From Symsagittifera roscoffensis (taxonomy: Eukaryota > Xenacoelomorpha > Acoela > Convolutidae), in contig NC_087071.1 of the NCBI RefSeq assembly GCF_963678635.1, forward strand, positions 36,914,438 to 36,978,437: a stretch of DNA of 64,000 nt. Direction: 5' to 3'. Made by a program: the position numbers and the translations under genes. Positions 26,295 to 37,045 of this stretch are shown here, piece after piece. The notes beneath the pieces are model-generated. The model saw only the letters and a program-made list of their open reading frames with translations, did no database searches and was not told where the DNA came from. Positions within the stretch are counted from its first letter, which is position 1; each line of letters opens with the position of its first letter.

Positions 26295-26390
26295 TTTCAG
26301 ACCCGGATTACATTGGTAATTCTTCGAAACCAAATATTGATACTTTCAAAGATGGTAGCTCTGTACATTTGATCTCGGTCAATGTAAAAA
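26295..26390. repeat. Solo end of the long-TIR family
   Basis: CCCGGATTACATTGG (26302) followed by TTCGAAACCAAATATTGATA and AAAGATGGTAGCTCTG matches the right terminal arm of the 24-25 kb elements. No opposite arm is evident close by. Confidence 0.45.
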
Positions 26391-29077
26391 ACTTACTGAA
26401 CTTCGAAGGAAATGTTAAAAAACCATAAAATCTTGCGAAGTTTGAACGTCCAAATAAGTACGCCGCCGCAGTGCTTTTGAGCTTTCAAAAATCTCGATAA
26501 CCTTTTTTTGGGTTCAGACCAGCATATGACTCTATAGACTCTTCAATAGTTGTATTTCGAAGCAAACCCACAGCCGTCCAAGAAAAGGAAACTGGCTCAA
26601 TCTTTGCTTCTCCTCGAAGAACTTTTTGTCCATTATTCTTAGCTTCTAAGAACTACTCTTAATTTTGCGTAAAAAACATTGTACTCCCTACCCCTCTTTT
26701 TTCAATTTCGAACGGATTTTTCATTCTATGTTTTTGCACTGCTGGGTCTATTGCCAACCAAATTGGAGGAACTATAACGAAAAACAAATTTAGATTCTGT
26801 TGATTAGTGACATCTAAAAACTATGATATCCTAATGCAAATCAAACTTACTCGAAGCATTCCAATGGCTTGATTTTTTCAGTAAATTTCAATCGCGGCAT
26901 TTTCAAATTGAAATTAAAATGGTTTTCGTTTTTTCGTGCTGTTGAAAAAAAGTACTACCAGTTTGAATATTTATGATCAAGGGTTTTCATTGTCTCCCAG
27001 CATACGAAGGCACCAAAAAAATCCGATTAATTGACAGCGTTATATTGAAAAGTATTTTTCACACAAAATGTTTGTCAAAATGAAACATGCAGAGCATGGG
27101 GAATTGGTTGACAATGTCAAAGGGGAAAAGTTAACAAGGGCCCACATCGATCAAAATAAAAACGATCAGGTTCTGTTGCGAGGTTCAAAAACGTTTGTAT
27201 GATGATTAAAAAATTTATTTTGTTAGAAGAAAAAACTTTATGAAGAACAGATTTTTCATTGCTGTTCGTGACGTGTTAAAACTTTTAAAAGGGTGAATAA
27301 ATGTCCGAGAGCTGTTGTAACATTTTTTTTGATCGAAAAATATTAATTTGGTTTTGACCCTTTTTTCTTCTTAATTTATCAAGTTGTTTTTTGTTTAGTT
27401 CAAATGATAGCTTTGTAAAAGAGACATCATTTTGAATTCAAAACAAAGAGTCAAACAATGCAATGTCATTACTGCAGTACAAAATCTGTTAGCAAAGATT
27501 TTTGATTGAAATCTGAGATCTGGAAAAGAATTTGATTAAATTTATCTGGTTTGAGCTCCATGTAAAACAATGCTTGTCAATCACTGCCTGTATTGAACTC
27601 TCTAAACAAAAATTTTTCATAAAGTTTCGTACTTGAAGAGTGTAAGAAAATCATTTTTTTTCTATACGAACTAATTTTTCCGAATTCTTCAAATTTGTTT
27701 TTAAGTAAGATTGCCACTTTTCTTTACAAATATTTCATTTCGTTTTGCCTGGGAAGTATTTCATAGTGCCTCATTTCTTTACTTTTTCGGACAACTTTTT
27801 CCAAGAGTTTTATCAGAAGTTTTACATTAAAGGACTACAACTGATCTGAGCTTTCGAAGTTTTTTCAAAAAACAATCAGTATTTTTTCTAGCTCGTTGCG
27901 TTAATGACTCGTTTCCAATTGCTTGTTAGCTATGCTTTTACAGGTTAGAGGCAAAGTGAACATGTAATCCAATTTTGAGTTTTGGATAACTCATTATTGT
28001 TGAAAGTTGTATCATACCCGAATTCAGTCGAAACATTCTATGGTCCTCGAGGTGTCACATACTGACATGAAAAGATTATTTCTAGGAAGCATGGACTTAC
28101 TTTAACACAATACCTCACTCCCACATCAGTAAAAGCCTGGGATTTAAGTCCACTGGGGGGTAGGGGGTAACCTCATTACTTATTGTTCAAAATGTCATCC
28201 TTGTGATTCCAACTCACGCCAAATAATGCAACTTAATCTGACTGTAACACGTGGCTGGTTATTTTTGTGGAGTTTCTAAAAAGTCATGACAAAATGGCGA
28301 TGCATGCGATTTGTATAATTGGAAGTAATAATATAATAATAAACTGTTTGCAAATTAGATTCCGCTCATTGTAAAAGTTACTACATTTACAACCAAACGA
28401 AATCTCATTGCGAGAACGCCGTGGAACTATGCAGCCCGTTTTCAGGCGCCTCTGAAAACTGAAATATCTCATCAACCGAAAATTCAATTCACAATCCAAA
28501 ACTCACTATCTCAAAACTAAAGATCAACTCTGTGCGGCCTCATTGAAACATCTGATTAGTACATTTCGGCTTTTTAATTGAGCAAATAATTCGCTGAATC
28601 ATTTTCTGCTGCGTCCCTTGCAATTGTTTGAAAAAGCAAGCTTGTCTTTCGTTATTTTTTTTAAAATTTTCTACTTAACTGATAAATAATTTCATCGTCT
28701 AGAATAGACCTGTCTCCTTGTCACTCACCATATAAAATTTACACCCAAATTTAAAAAAAAAAGCTATTCTTAATCTCTAAATCAAAAAATTAGAATATGG
28801 TTTGGCATATTGAACAGAATGGATCAAGTTGCAGATCCAGCTGATAATTTTGAACACACAACCAAAAGCGCCTTTTTGATCGAAAAAACTCCAAACCTAC
28901 AGGTAACTTTTGGCCCCCAGCTAATTAGGTTCGGCAGATTATAATACTAAAACTTACTCAGTGGTGAAGTACGCGTCCAATTAACAATAAATTACTATTT
29001 TTTCCATGATATGACCTTAAATTTACATCAATTGAACCCATGATCATCATTTTTTTTTTCAGAGAAAACATGAATCA
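26391..29077. other. No gene recognised
   Basis: AT-rich intergenic sequence between the long-TIR repeats and syntaxin-18, presumably including the syntaxin 3' UTR near 29077. An open frame at 28284-28499 (minus) has several Cys and a hydrophobic end but no identifiable domain. Confidence 0.4.
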
Positions 29078-29914
29078 TTATGTATCATACCAGTCCAAAA
29101 ATAACAGCGAGAACGAACTCACTACTAGAAAGAACAAAATCCAAAACCTCAGTCCTGCATTATTTCTCATTGCATTTCTAATATGTTCATTTCCTTGTTT
29201 GATATTCTCTGTTGAACTGACTGTAGTCATATACACACTTTCAATTTTCTCACTCTGTGATAAAACTTTCTCTGTGAAGATACTCTGCAAACGTGAAATC
29301 TCCACAACTTGACCTTCAATGACCTTGACTTGATCTTCCATTCCTTGAAGGTCATTGAACAGCTGTTGGTTTTCTAATTCCATTTGTTGCATTTCTTCAG
29401 GCGAAAGGAGATCCTTGCTTGGGTCATTGACAGTATCTGAACTTAATTCTTGGGGAACTTGAGATACAGTTCGATACTCTTTTTGATCTTTAGGCGATCT
29501 TAAATTAGCAGATAATTCAAGTCTTGAAAATTTCTTTCTTTCCACGCTGCTTTTCAGGCGAACTGCTTTTTGTTCAGAATAAATATCGCAAACTTCTTTC
29601 AAGTAAGCCTCTAACAAACTGATAACTAATTTACGATGTTCTAGTTTCTCATTTATTTCGAACCCTCGAGTCAAACTTTCAGCTGAAAAATCAGTCAGCC
29701 AGCTTTCAAATTGATTCAAAGTTGTTTCTTTTGCAGGTTTAATTCGATTTAGAGCGTCTTTGAGAGTGAATAAAATAGTGTTGCTCAATTTGATTAGGTT
29801 TTCCGCCTGTTCGTCTATTTTATCCCGATCCATTTCGGAATAAGGCGATTGCGAACTGACTAGAAGAGAAACTGATTTGGAGAGGTAATCGTTTCGATTC
29901 CGTTCCAGAAAGTT
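29078..29914 (-). CDS. Syntaxin-18, C-terminal exon
   Basis: Syntaxin-18 is the ER-resident Qa-SNARE (Ufe1 family) that accepts COPI vesicles with the Dsl1/NRZ tethering complex. The exon begins after a CTCTAG acceptor (AAC at 29914), phase 0, encoding NFLERNRNDYL and DRDKIDEQA, the conserved N-terminal helical region. After an acidic linker comes the SNARE helix (MELENQQLFNDLQGMEDQV, VVEISRLQSIFTEKVLSQ, with the zero-layer Gln in VLSQSEKIES, then TENIKQGNEHIR). A C-terminal membrane anchor follows (FWILFFLVVSSFSLLFLDWY) with a five-residue lumenal end, then TAA. The SNARE and anchor are highly conserved and appear intact, so the gene is probably functional. Confidence 0.92.
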   Translation of the reverse strand, partial: NFLERNRNDYLSKSVSLLVSSQSPYSEMDRDKIDEQAENLIKLSNTILFTLKDALNRIKPAKETTLNQFESWLTDFSAESLTRGFEINEKLEHRKLVISLLEAYLKEVCDIYSEQKAVRLKSSVERKKFSRLELSANLRSPKDQKEYRTVSQVPQELSSDTVNDPSKDLLSPEEMQQMELENQQLFNDLQGMEDQVKVIEGQVVEISRLQSIFTEKVLSQSEKIESVYMTTVSSTENIKQGNEHIRNAMRNNAGLRFWILFFLVVSSFSLLFLDWYDT

Positions 29915-30064
29915 CTAGAGCGTACAATGTTCAGTGACAGTAGATAAATGAAATAGAACATCAAAAAACATAGCTATGTCTGAGTTTTTAAAATGAAATC
30001 TATGTTGGGATTTTAAAACGAAAAATCTATGAGTTTTTGATTTCAGTTTCATTTGACATTTTTG

Positions 30065-30260
30065 GGGCCTAGGAAGTTAGACAAGCAAATTAGACGACCG
30101 TAAAGAAACGGAATTTACGAAAAACCAGTAGAGCTTATTATTATCAGCCAAAAGTTAATTTAAGTCTGTAAACAAGTTTCACGCAATTTGCACGCAAATT
30201 ATTGTCTAAATTCCGTTATTTCTAATCGTCTAATTTCCTATCGTCTAAGTTCCTGAACGA
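30065..30260. mobile_element. Short MITE with 10-bp TSD in the syntaxin-18 intron
   Basis: A 196-bp element lies between two copies of GACATTTTTG (30055-30064 and 30261-30270). Its ends form imperfect TIRs of about 45 bp containing AGGAA(G/C)TTAGAC, AATTAGACGA and AACGGAATTTA, read inward on each strand. The motif TTAGAC repeats inside each arm. It is non-coding. The 10-bp duplication and G-rich terminus resemble the element at 3289-3657, but the internal sequences differ. Confidence 0.75.
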
Positions 30261-30335
30261 GACATTTTTGATAACTACATTTTACAAATTACCAAAGCTC
30301 TAAAGATAAAAACAGATTATCGAAGTTCTACTTAC

Positions 30336-30702
30336 CTTCAAAGATGTTATGCTGTTTGTCAAAGATCGAACTTGTTGCACAAAATCTTCCCCTTTTGTTT
30401 CTTCTTTTTTCGTTTTCTCTTTCTTACCAAAATTCAATTTCTTCGAAAACAGTCGACTTCTAAGTGACAATCCATTACCAACTTTAACTTCACTATCACC
30501 AGCGGAAAAATTCGAGTTATTATTATCATTATTTTCTTCGTGTGAAAGCTGTTTTAGCGTATCTTCACTTTTTTGCGCCTTTTCGGCAAAAATGAGAAAA
30601 CTGTCAGTGCGTTCCATTAACATTTTGATGCACGTAGACACTTTTATTCGACGCTTTTTGGCGAGCTGCCAATCATATTTTACAATTGAAGAAGCACAAC
30701 AT
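30336..30702 (-). CDS. Syntaxin-18, upstream exon (divergent N-terminal part)
   Basis: It runs from a TTTTCAG acceptor at 30703-30709 to a strong donor, TTGAAG followed by GTAAGT, and ends in phase 0, matching exon 29078-29914. The C-terminal 20 residues (DFVQQVRSLTNSITSLK) continue smoothly into NFLERNRNDYL, as in the DFxxxAREVxxxIxxLRDFL helix of other syntaxin-18 proteins, which fixes the identity. The preceding part (KYDWQLAKKRR, then an Asn/Asp-rich stretch and a Lys/Glu-rich stretch) is much less conserved and longer than in vertebrates. The intron is 421 bp (29915-30335). The first exon, which should encode the N-terminal Sec/tether-binding peptide, was not found upstream. Confidence 0.7.
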
Positions 30703-31644
30703 CTGAAAAGAAATGAAAAACTAGAAAACAACATTCAGTTATTGATCGTTTTTAGAACGAGCCAATCTATGAACATTAGCGTCCAGTCTATTGGGGCTAC
30801 GTATAAAAGTGTAGCACGACAACTCTCATTTAAATACAAGTCGCAATATATTCAATGACACAGTTGTGTCAACGTTCTGCAACCTTGCCAACGGAGGGCA
30901 GGACTTAATGCAAAATTTAGAGCCATCGGTAGCCTTCAAAGTAGCCATCGGCTACCGAAACTCTCAAATTTTTTGAATTTTAAAACTTTGCGAGCTGTCT
31001 TTTGTTACAATTTGCAGCGGAACAAAATCCTTCAAATTAATTTCCCGGTCGCGCTTTATCTTAGCCGTTTTAAAGTCCAGGTAGAATTAATTGTTGATTT
31101 CACAGTTGTCGTCTTTTTTGCCGGCATCCGTATCTATTAGCATGCGATAATCACAATAAAAAGAAAACATAATTAAGTCAGAATTTCCAATATTTCTAGT
31201 GGCGCACAAACCATTCAAATTTGCAGCAAATTCCAGCAATAAAAAAATTATTCTGCAATCAAGTCAACTGTTATCTTCTACATGAGTGTGCTAATCGGCC
31301 CACATGCTGAAAGACCTGACCCATTACTTTGCGTTTCAACGTCTTTTTATTAGAAAAAGAGTTCAGCAGCTCTCAACTAGTTTACTAAAACGAAACTTAA
31401 GAAAACTGTAATAATTATTAAGTTTATTCACAAAGTTTAAAGCACAAATATTTTACAATCAATTAAAACTTTACAAACTGGGCCAAAAAAAAACATTATT
31501 GTCTCCGACAAAATCATACGTACGAAGAGAATGTTTACTTTCAAAACCGTAAGATTCATGTCATATTAAGAACCTTCAAGAGAAACGAGATTTTCCGATT
31601 GTTGTAAATTTAATGTAAACTTCCAAGCTGTGTTAATTTTAAAG

Positions 31645-31650
31645 TTTATT
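31645..31650 (-). promoter_or_regulatory. Polyadenylation signal of the SOD gene
   Basis: AATAAA on the minus strand, about 48 bases beyond the SOD stop codon at 31698. This is a canonical hexamer, though very close to the stop. Confidence 0.5.
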
Positions 31651-31697
31651 ATTAGTGTTAATTATCTGGTAAAATAAATGTCATCTCTACTTCAATT

Positions 31698-31907
31698 TCA
31701 AACCATGAACTTTAGCACTATCAAAAATACTCCAACCATTGCCATCTCAACAACCTGGGACCTGACAATGGAAATTGAACTATCCGTGTATCCGAAGGAT
31801 ATTTCACTCGGAATCCATGACTGTGATTGGCCAATGATGCAACAGCCAACTCTACTTCCGGAGTCACCACTCGGCTGAGAGGTGAAGTCATCTGGGCCAG
31901 CGTGGAT
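31698..31907 (-). CDS. Cu/Zn superoxide dismutase, last exon
   Basis: It follows a TTTTGTTTTGCAG acceptor in phase 0 and encodes IHAGPDD, whose His is the copper ligand equivalent to human His120, then GSRVGCCIIGQ with the active-site Arg (Arg143 equivalent) and the Cys that forms the conserved disulphide (Cys146 equivalent). The electrostatic loop between them is about five residues shorter than in human SOD1 and lacks the usual TGNAG text. Instead of ending after the last beta strand, the protein continues about 40 residues and finishes with a hydrophobic run (VVEMAMVGVFLIVLKFMV) right before TGA. That suggests a membrane anchor or GPI signal, so an extracellular, surface-bound enzyme is likely. 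The intron upstream is 5.1 kb and full of repeats. Confidence 0.85.
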   Translation of the reverse strand: MHAGPDDFTSQPSGDSGSRVGCCIIGQSQSWIPSEISFGYTDSSISIVRSQVVEMAMVGVFLIVLKFMV

Positions 31908-32318
31908 CTGCAAAACAAAATACGTGTTTATTTATGAATTGTCAGAACAGAAAATAATTGACAGAGCGCGATTGACTGGAGGAAGTTTTTTTTAAAATAA
32001 ATATACGTCTAACTGGAAACATCCGCTTCGCCAGTGTTAATTTATAAATTATCAGAACAAAAAAAATTGAAGAACTCGATTGAAGATATGAAAACATGGC
32101 ATACAAAAATACGCGTTTCTGTGTGAAATAAGTGATCTGACTGCTTTTTTAGTTGGACCGATAATTTAAGATTTGTCAATTAATCGCAAATATTCTGAAA
32201 ACTTTGAGATCCATTATGCACAGCAAAAAAGTCAAAAAATAATTTAAAACTGCGTAAAATAGAAATCTGAAAAAATAAGCCAAAACATAGCCAATACACA
32301 GTTGCGAAAGAGCCAATG

Positions 32319-33450
32319 AACGCAAATAAACAGAAAAAAAATTCTTACTGTTTTTTTTTTTGAAAAATCTCAACTTTCGAATTTCAATATAAAACATGAT
32401 ACACTTAGAGCTCTTTGAATTTCTAGAACAATTTATGACTAGCATTTTTGTGATAATAATAACCCAATTTGAGAATACCGGATCAATAAAAAATTTTTAT
32501 TTCAATGGGAATCTGAAAACTAAATTCGAAACTAGAAGTCGATCACGTTTTAACAAAAGAAATGAACTGAACTTACAAAGAAAAAAAAGCGGAAAAGTAA
32601 ACTTGAGCCTGAAAAAATCATCGCGACCTATATATGAGTCTGAATTACCTTAATTGACTCTTAAAAAAACTTTCTACGAAATTCGAGTTACCCCCCAAAG
32701 GGTAACAATTTAATATCCAATAAACTGCGTCATACAGATTTACTGCTTTCAAATACTTTCTAAGAAAAATCTAAAAAATTAAAAATAAGCTAACTGACTG
32801 TTGAAAAAAAAGTAATGAACGCAAATAAACAGAAAGAGAAACTGACTTTGTTGAAAAAATCTCAACGTTCGAATTTCAAACAAAAAAAAACAGATGCCCT
32901 TTAAGCTCTCGGAATTTCTGGAACGATTTATGACTGACGCTTTCGTGGTAACATTAACCCAACTTGAGAAAACTGGATCAACAGGTAAAGTTTTAAATCC
33001 AATGGAAATCTTAACATTAAATTGCGCTTTGAAACTAGAAGTCGTTCACGAAATTTCGCACCATTTGCACGTTCGTATTTGGAGAGTGCTATTTACGTCA
33101 CTTTCAGCAGATGAGTTTCAATTGAACTCAAAAAGTGCATATATATCTAAGCGCATCACAATTTTAAGACTTTTTCCAGAAAAAAGTCACAAAGACCTTT
33201 TAGAGTCTTCACTATGTTTATTACTGTTCGGAAACTGAAGTCGTGAAAGTTTTTTCGTCTATTCCACGTTCGTATTTGGAAAGTGCAACTTAATCAACTT
33301 TTAGAAGATGAAATGAATTGAACTCAAAAAGTCCATTCATAAATGAATTAATATCTAATGAACATCTTAAGTTATTCCAGCATTTCTAGATTTTTTCCTA
33401 ACAAAACGAACAGAAAATCACCAAGACCTATATAAGAGTCTTCACTATGT
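32319..33450. repeat. Tandem duplication of a ~500-bp unit
   Basis: GAACGCAAATAAACAGAAA occurs at 32319 and 32817 (period 498), followed in each copy by AAAAATCTCAAC(T/G)TTCGAATTTCAA, then a shared block around GAATTTCT(A/G)GAAC, and near the end AGACCT(A/T)T.(T/A)(A/T)(G/A)AGTCT. Part of the block recurs again at 33241-33450. Open frames through it (32396-32653, 32894-33238) are not conserved in frame between copies, so I do not call them genes. Confidence 0.65.
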
Positions 33451-33581
33451 TCAGTGATTCTGAAACAAACAGACAATAGTCCAAAAACTTCAGCCAAAAA
33501 TTAGTAGCTTGCAAATTTAATAGTGCTCTAAAAACTTGATTTGAAGCCGATAGTTAGCGATTAGCCGAAAAAAAACAAGAA

Positions 33582-33636
33582 GGAATTCGAACCCAATGCC
33601 TTTGTTATCGCAAGTATGGACGTTACCTCAGCGCCA
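33582..33636 (-). repeat. tRNA-like (SINE head) sequence 1
   Basis: On the minus strand an A-box-like TGGCGCTGAGGTAAC (33622-33636) is followed 27 bp later by a perfect RNA polymerase III B box, GGGTTCGAATTCC (33582-33594). Between them is TTGCGATAACAAAGG, resembling an anticodon arm. The arms do not pair well enough for a functional tRNA, so this is probably a SINE head or tRNA pseudogene. Confidence 0.55.
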
Positions 33637-33914
33637 AAGGCGCAGAAGTCATCTCTGTATTGTTTTTGATTATAAATCAAGCAATCAAATGATTCATTGA
33701 CCGGACAAAAAGTCGCAAGCGTTATTATTTTTATATCATAACTATCTGCATTATAAGCCAAGATATTCCAAAAAACTAAATCTGTAGCATTTTAAAAACT
33801 GATATTTCTTAGTTGCAGATAAATTGTTTTCCTGACAATATAACTATCACACTTAAGTTACTGTCAAAAAATGGGCTATTCTAATATTTGCCACGAAGAC
33901 CTAGACAGCCACTA

Positions 33915-34140
33915 CGCATGGCTTGTTTGCTGATTTTTGAAAGGTTTGATTGCTCTCTCAGTTAACTCTTGAAGTTATTATGTTTCGAATGCGGCTTTAA
34001 AGCAAGGATGAAAGAAAAATACACAACGCATGGTTTATTCAATGATTGTGCAACAGCTTGACCGCTCTTTCATCTAACGATCATCAAATGATTATGCTTC
34101 GAATGGGAAATCAAATTTTAAACTCTTACACAGAGTCGAA
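33915..34140. repeat. Two diverged monomers of the ~130-bp satellite
   Basis: CGCATGG(C/T)TT starts copies at 33915 and 34027; both contain GATTATG.(T)TCGAATG near their centres as in the main array at 35.3 kb. They are clearly older and shorter (112 bp spacing). Confidence 0.65.
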
Positions 34141-35036
34141 GCAGAGCTTTGCATCAGTTGGAATGCAAAAAAAAAATCAGTCAAGAAAAAAATGAGAGTA
34201 ATTAAAAAAACTGTTTTTTAGAAGAAGTAAAATGACTTTAAAAAAATCATGCAGGCAAAAATTGCAGCCCGACTCAAGTAGCGTTTTAACCTTTGAAACG
34301 ATCTATAAAAGTGCTGTTAAAATGTCTTAAAAGACAAATACTAACAAACAACGAACAATTTTAGTTCATTTTATCTTAGACGAAAAAGCTCTGACTACCA
34401 GCAGCTTGAGCAAAATAGCTCAAAGAAAAACGTTCCAACTCAAAAAAAAAAACAATTAACAAAATGATCAAGTTAACTTTTCCCAAAAACTGTTTCTAAA
34501 TTTTGAAAACTGAAAAAAAAATTAAAAAAGCTACCAAGCTACATATCACAAAAATTACAAAGATAAATGGTAATGCTAATTGTTTTAAATTATCTAGATT
34601 ATGCAGAAACAGATTAATTTAGCAAGAAACTTTAGAAAAACGTCAAAAATACTTAAAGTTTTAATTTGACATTTGCTAGCACTTCAGACTTTTTAAACCC
34701 AGGCTCAACTAATGCGGCTACTTTCCACAAAATATAGGATCGAAAATGAAAACTTTTAAAAAATCAATTATTGACGAAAAACTTGCCATGGAAAAATTGT
34801 ACAAACAGGAGAAAAACTCATCACTAAGTTATCTGCACAAATACGATAATGATAAACACAGCCATTAGCACAATCAAAATTGATGAAGGTTTCGACAGCA
34901 GTTGCTCAATGAAATAAGACACTGAAAAAAAATCCTATTTTCATATTTCATTTTTTTTTCATTCTTTTCTAAGAGGGTCTTGTGAGATTGTTTTAGACTT
35001 TCTAAATTTTACTTGAGAAATTAACAGATGAGATGC

Positions 35037-35098
35037 AAAGCTTTGCACCACTAGCAATACAACACAAACATATTATGACAAACTAACCACCATAATGC
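35037..35098. repeat. Dispersed repeat, copy A
   Basis: GCAAAGCTTTGCACCACTAG and ACAACACAAACATA recur at 40907-40975 with a few changes. Both are on the plus strand; this copy lies just beside tRNA-like sequence 2, so it may be part of a SINE body. Confidence 0.5.
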
Positions 35099-35136
35099 GA
35101 CGAAAACTTATGATTAAAAAAACACAGGTCCCAGTC

Positions 35137-35186
35137 GGATTCGAACCACATTTTTGTTGTCTCAAGCAGATGTGTTACCTAAGCCA
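35137..35186 (-). repeat. tRNA-like (SINE head) sequence 2
   Basis: On the minus strand the A box TGGCTTAGGTAAC (35174-35186) and the B box GGTTCGAATCC (35137-35147) are 26 bp apart, followed by GACTGGGACC and T-rich sequence. Spacing and boxes match a tRNA-type Pol III promoter. The anticodon stem cannot pair, so it is not a working tRNA gene. Plus-strand reading gives no coding. Confidence 0.6.
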
Positions 35187-35287
35187 GCTGCGGTGGTTAA
35201 ACTATTGATTTTGATTACTAAACTGAAGCATCTGCGAAATGATTTGAACAAATTTGTTGACGGGGAAAAGTCTAGTATCCGGGTGCA

Positions 35288-35309
35288 ACACCCTTGCTTA
35301 TCGCAAGGG
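35288..35309. repeat. Hairpin ACCCTTGC/GCAAGGGT
   Basis: Perfect 8-bp stem with loop TTATC. The same loop architecture (CTTGC-TAATC-GCAAG) occurs at 39591-39615, suggesting a shared repeat family. Confidence 0.5.
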
Positions 35310-35338
35310 TAAAAAGCAGTGATGAAAATAAATAAATA

Positions 35339-36120
35339 CGCATGGCTTGTTAGCTGATTGGTCAAAAGCTCGACCGCTCTTGCAGCTACCACTCATCAAC
35401 TGATTATGCCTCGAATAGTAACATGAAACTCAACTATAAAAAAACAAGGATGAAAAGGAAATACTAAAAACGCATGGCTTGTTCGATAATTGCTGACAAG
35501 CTTGACCGCTCTTTCAACTAACGCTCATCAACTGATTATGCCTCGAATAGTAACATGAAACTCAACTATAAAAAATAAGGATGAAAAGAAAATACTAAAA
35601 ACGCATGGCTTGTTCGATAATTGCTGAAAAGCTTGGCCGCTCTTTCAACTAACGCTCATCAACTGATTATGCCTCGAATAGTAACATGAAACTCAAAACT
35701 ATAAAAAATAAGGATAAGAAAAAACTAAAAACGCATGGCTTGTTCGATAATTGCTGAAAAACTTGACCGCTCTTGCAGCTACCGCTCATCAGCTGATTAT
35801 GCCTCGAATAGTAACATGAAACTCAACTATAAAAATAAGGATGAAAAGAAAATACTAAAAACGCATGGCTTGTTCGATAATTGCTGAAAAGCTTGACCGC
35901 TCTTTCAACTAACGCTCATCAACTGATTATACTTCGAATGGGACCATTAAACACAAATTATAAAAACCAAATATCAAAATAATACAAACAACGCATGACT
36001 TGTTCGATGATTGCTCTAAAGCTTGCAGCTCTTTCAGCAAACAATCATCGACTGATTATGCGACTCAAAAACAATTAAACGGAAACAACTAAAACAAACA
36101 TAGCCAACAGACAGTTATAA
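35339..36120. repeat. Satellite of ~130-bp monomers (six copies), tRNA-related
   Basis: Monomers begin CGCATGGCTTGTT at 35339, 35471, 35602, 35732, 35862 and 35992 (spacings 132, 131, 130, 130, 130). Each contains CTGATTATGCCTCGAATAG-type text followed by an A-rich linker. On the minus strand each reads like a tRNA 5' half: GTTAGTTGAAAGAGCGGTC resembles the D-arm/A-box of tRNAs (compare TAGCTCAGTTGGTAGAGC), followed by AAGC...GAACAAGCC. No B box is kept. The array lies in the large SOD intron. It is probably a tRNA-derived SINE head amplified as a satellite. Confidence 0.8.
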
Positions 36121-36520
36121 AAAGACAGTTATTTCAAATTAAAAAATACATGGCCTTAGGTTTCTTTGAATTTCTCGAACTATTGATGATTGACACTTTT
36201 TCGATAAAAGCAGCCTCATTGAAAGAACTAGATCAATCGGTAAACTTTTGATTCCGCTGAGAAATCTGAAAATTGAATTCCACTTTCGAAACTAGAAGTC
36301 GATCACGTTTTTTCTGACCATTAAACTTTTACTGTTCGATAGTGGAATTTGCCTTACTTTTAACGAAGGAAATGAACTGAACTTAAAGTCAAACGTCAAA
36401 CCGCGAAGAAGTAAATTTTAGCGTGAACAAATTTGAAGACTTTTCTGAAAAAAAAAACATACCGCAAGACCTAGGTAGGAGTATTCACTATGTTCATGAC
36501 TTTTAATATTTCCGTTATTT
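36121..36520. repeat. Third copy of the 500-bp repeat family
   Basis: TTTCTTTGAATTTCTCGAAC, GAAACTAGAAGTCGATCACG and a terminal GACCTAGGTAGGAGTATTCAC parallel the units at 32.3-33.4 kb. It lies directly after the satellite and is diverged. Confidence 0.55.
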
Positions 36521-37045
36521 CATGACTATTGGCCGAACAAAAATGCAATTTGTGAACCATCGACACATGATGAAAAACCTAACACCTATTCAACAACTTC
36601 AATTTGAAAAATGGCTAGATCATAACGCTTTTTTTCGTACTCTATTATACTTGAATGAAAATATGAATGAAAGTATATCCTCTTTTTGACGAGAAAGAAG
36701 TAAAGAAGCCTCAAAGCAGAAATATAAGTACAAATATCAAAAAACACTCGGCAGCGAAGAATACAACTCATTTAAGCCGACCGCGTACGATCCTATAAGC
36801 ATGGGAGCAAAATGGATAATTCCAGAAAAATAAGCTGCGATTCAACCAAATTTAGACGCACATATCTTTGTAATTGCTCCCACTATTGAAGAGCGACGGA
36901 TTATTTGTGCTCAGTGTAATTTTTTTGAACACCAAACTTAGAACAGAATTTTTTTATCCAATCTGAAAGAATTTTTTTAATCCAATTTGAAAGATATTAT
37001 TGATCAGTACTGTTATTTGATTTTCAAACACAGCTAGCAGCTCAC

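Noticed and set aside
32396-33238. Two similar plus-strand frames (FEFLEQFMT / SEFLERFMT)
   Set aside because: They lie in a duplicated repeat, diverge in frame, and sit inside a confirmed SOD intron on the opposite strand.
35137-35186. Functional tRNA gene
   Set aside because: A and B boxes are good, but the anticodon stem does not pair and no acceptor stem forms.
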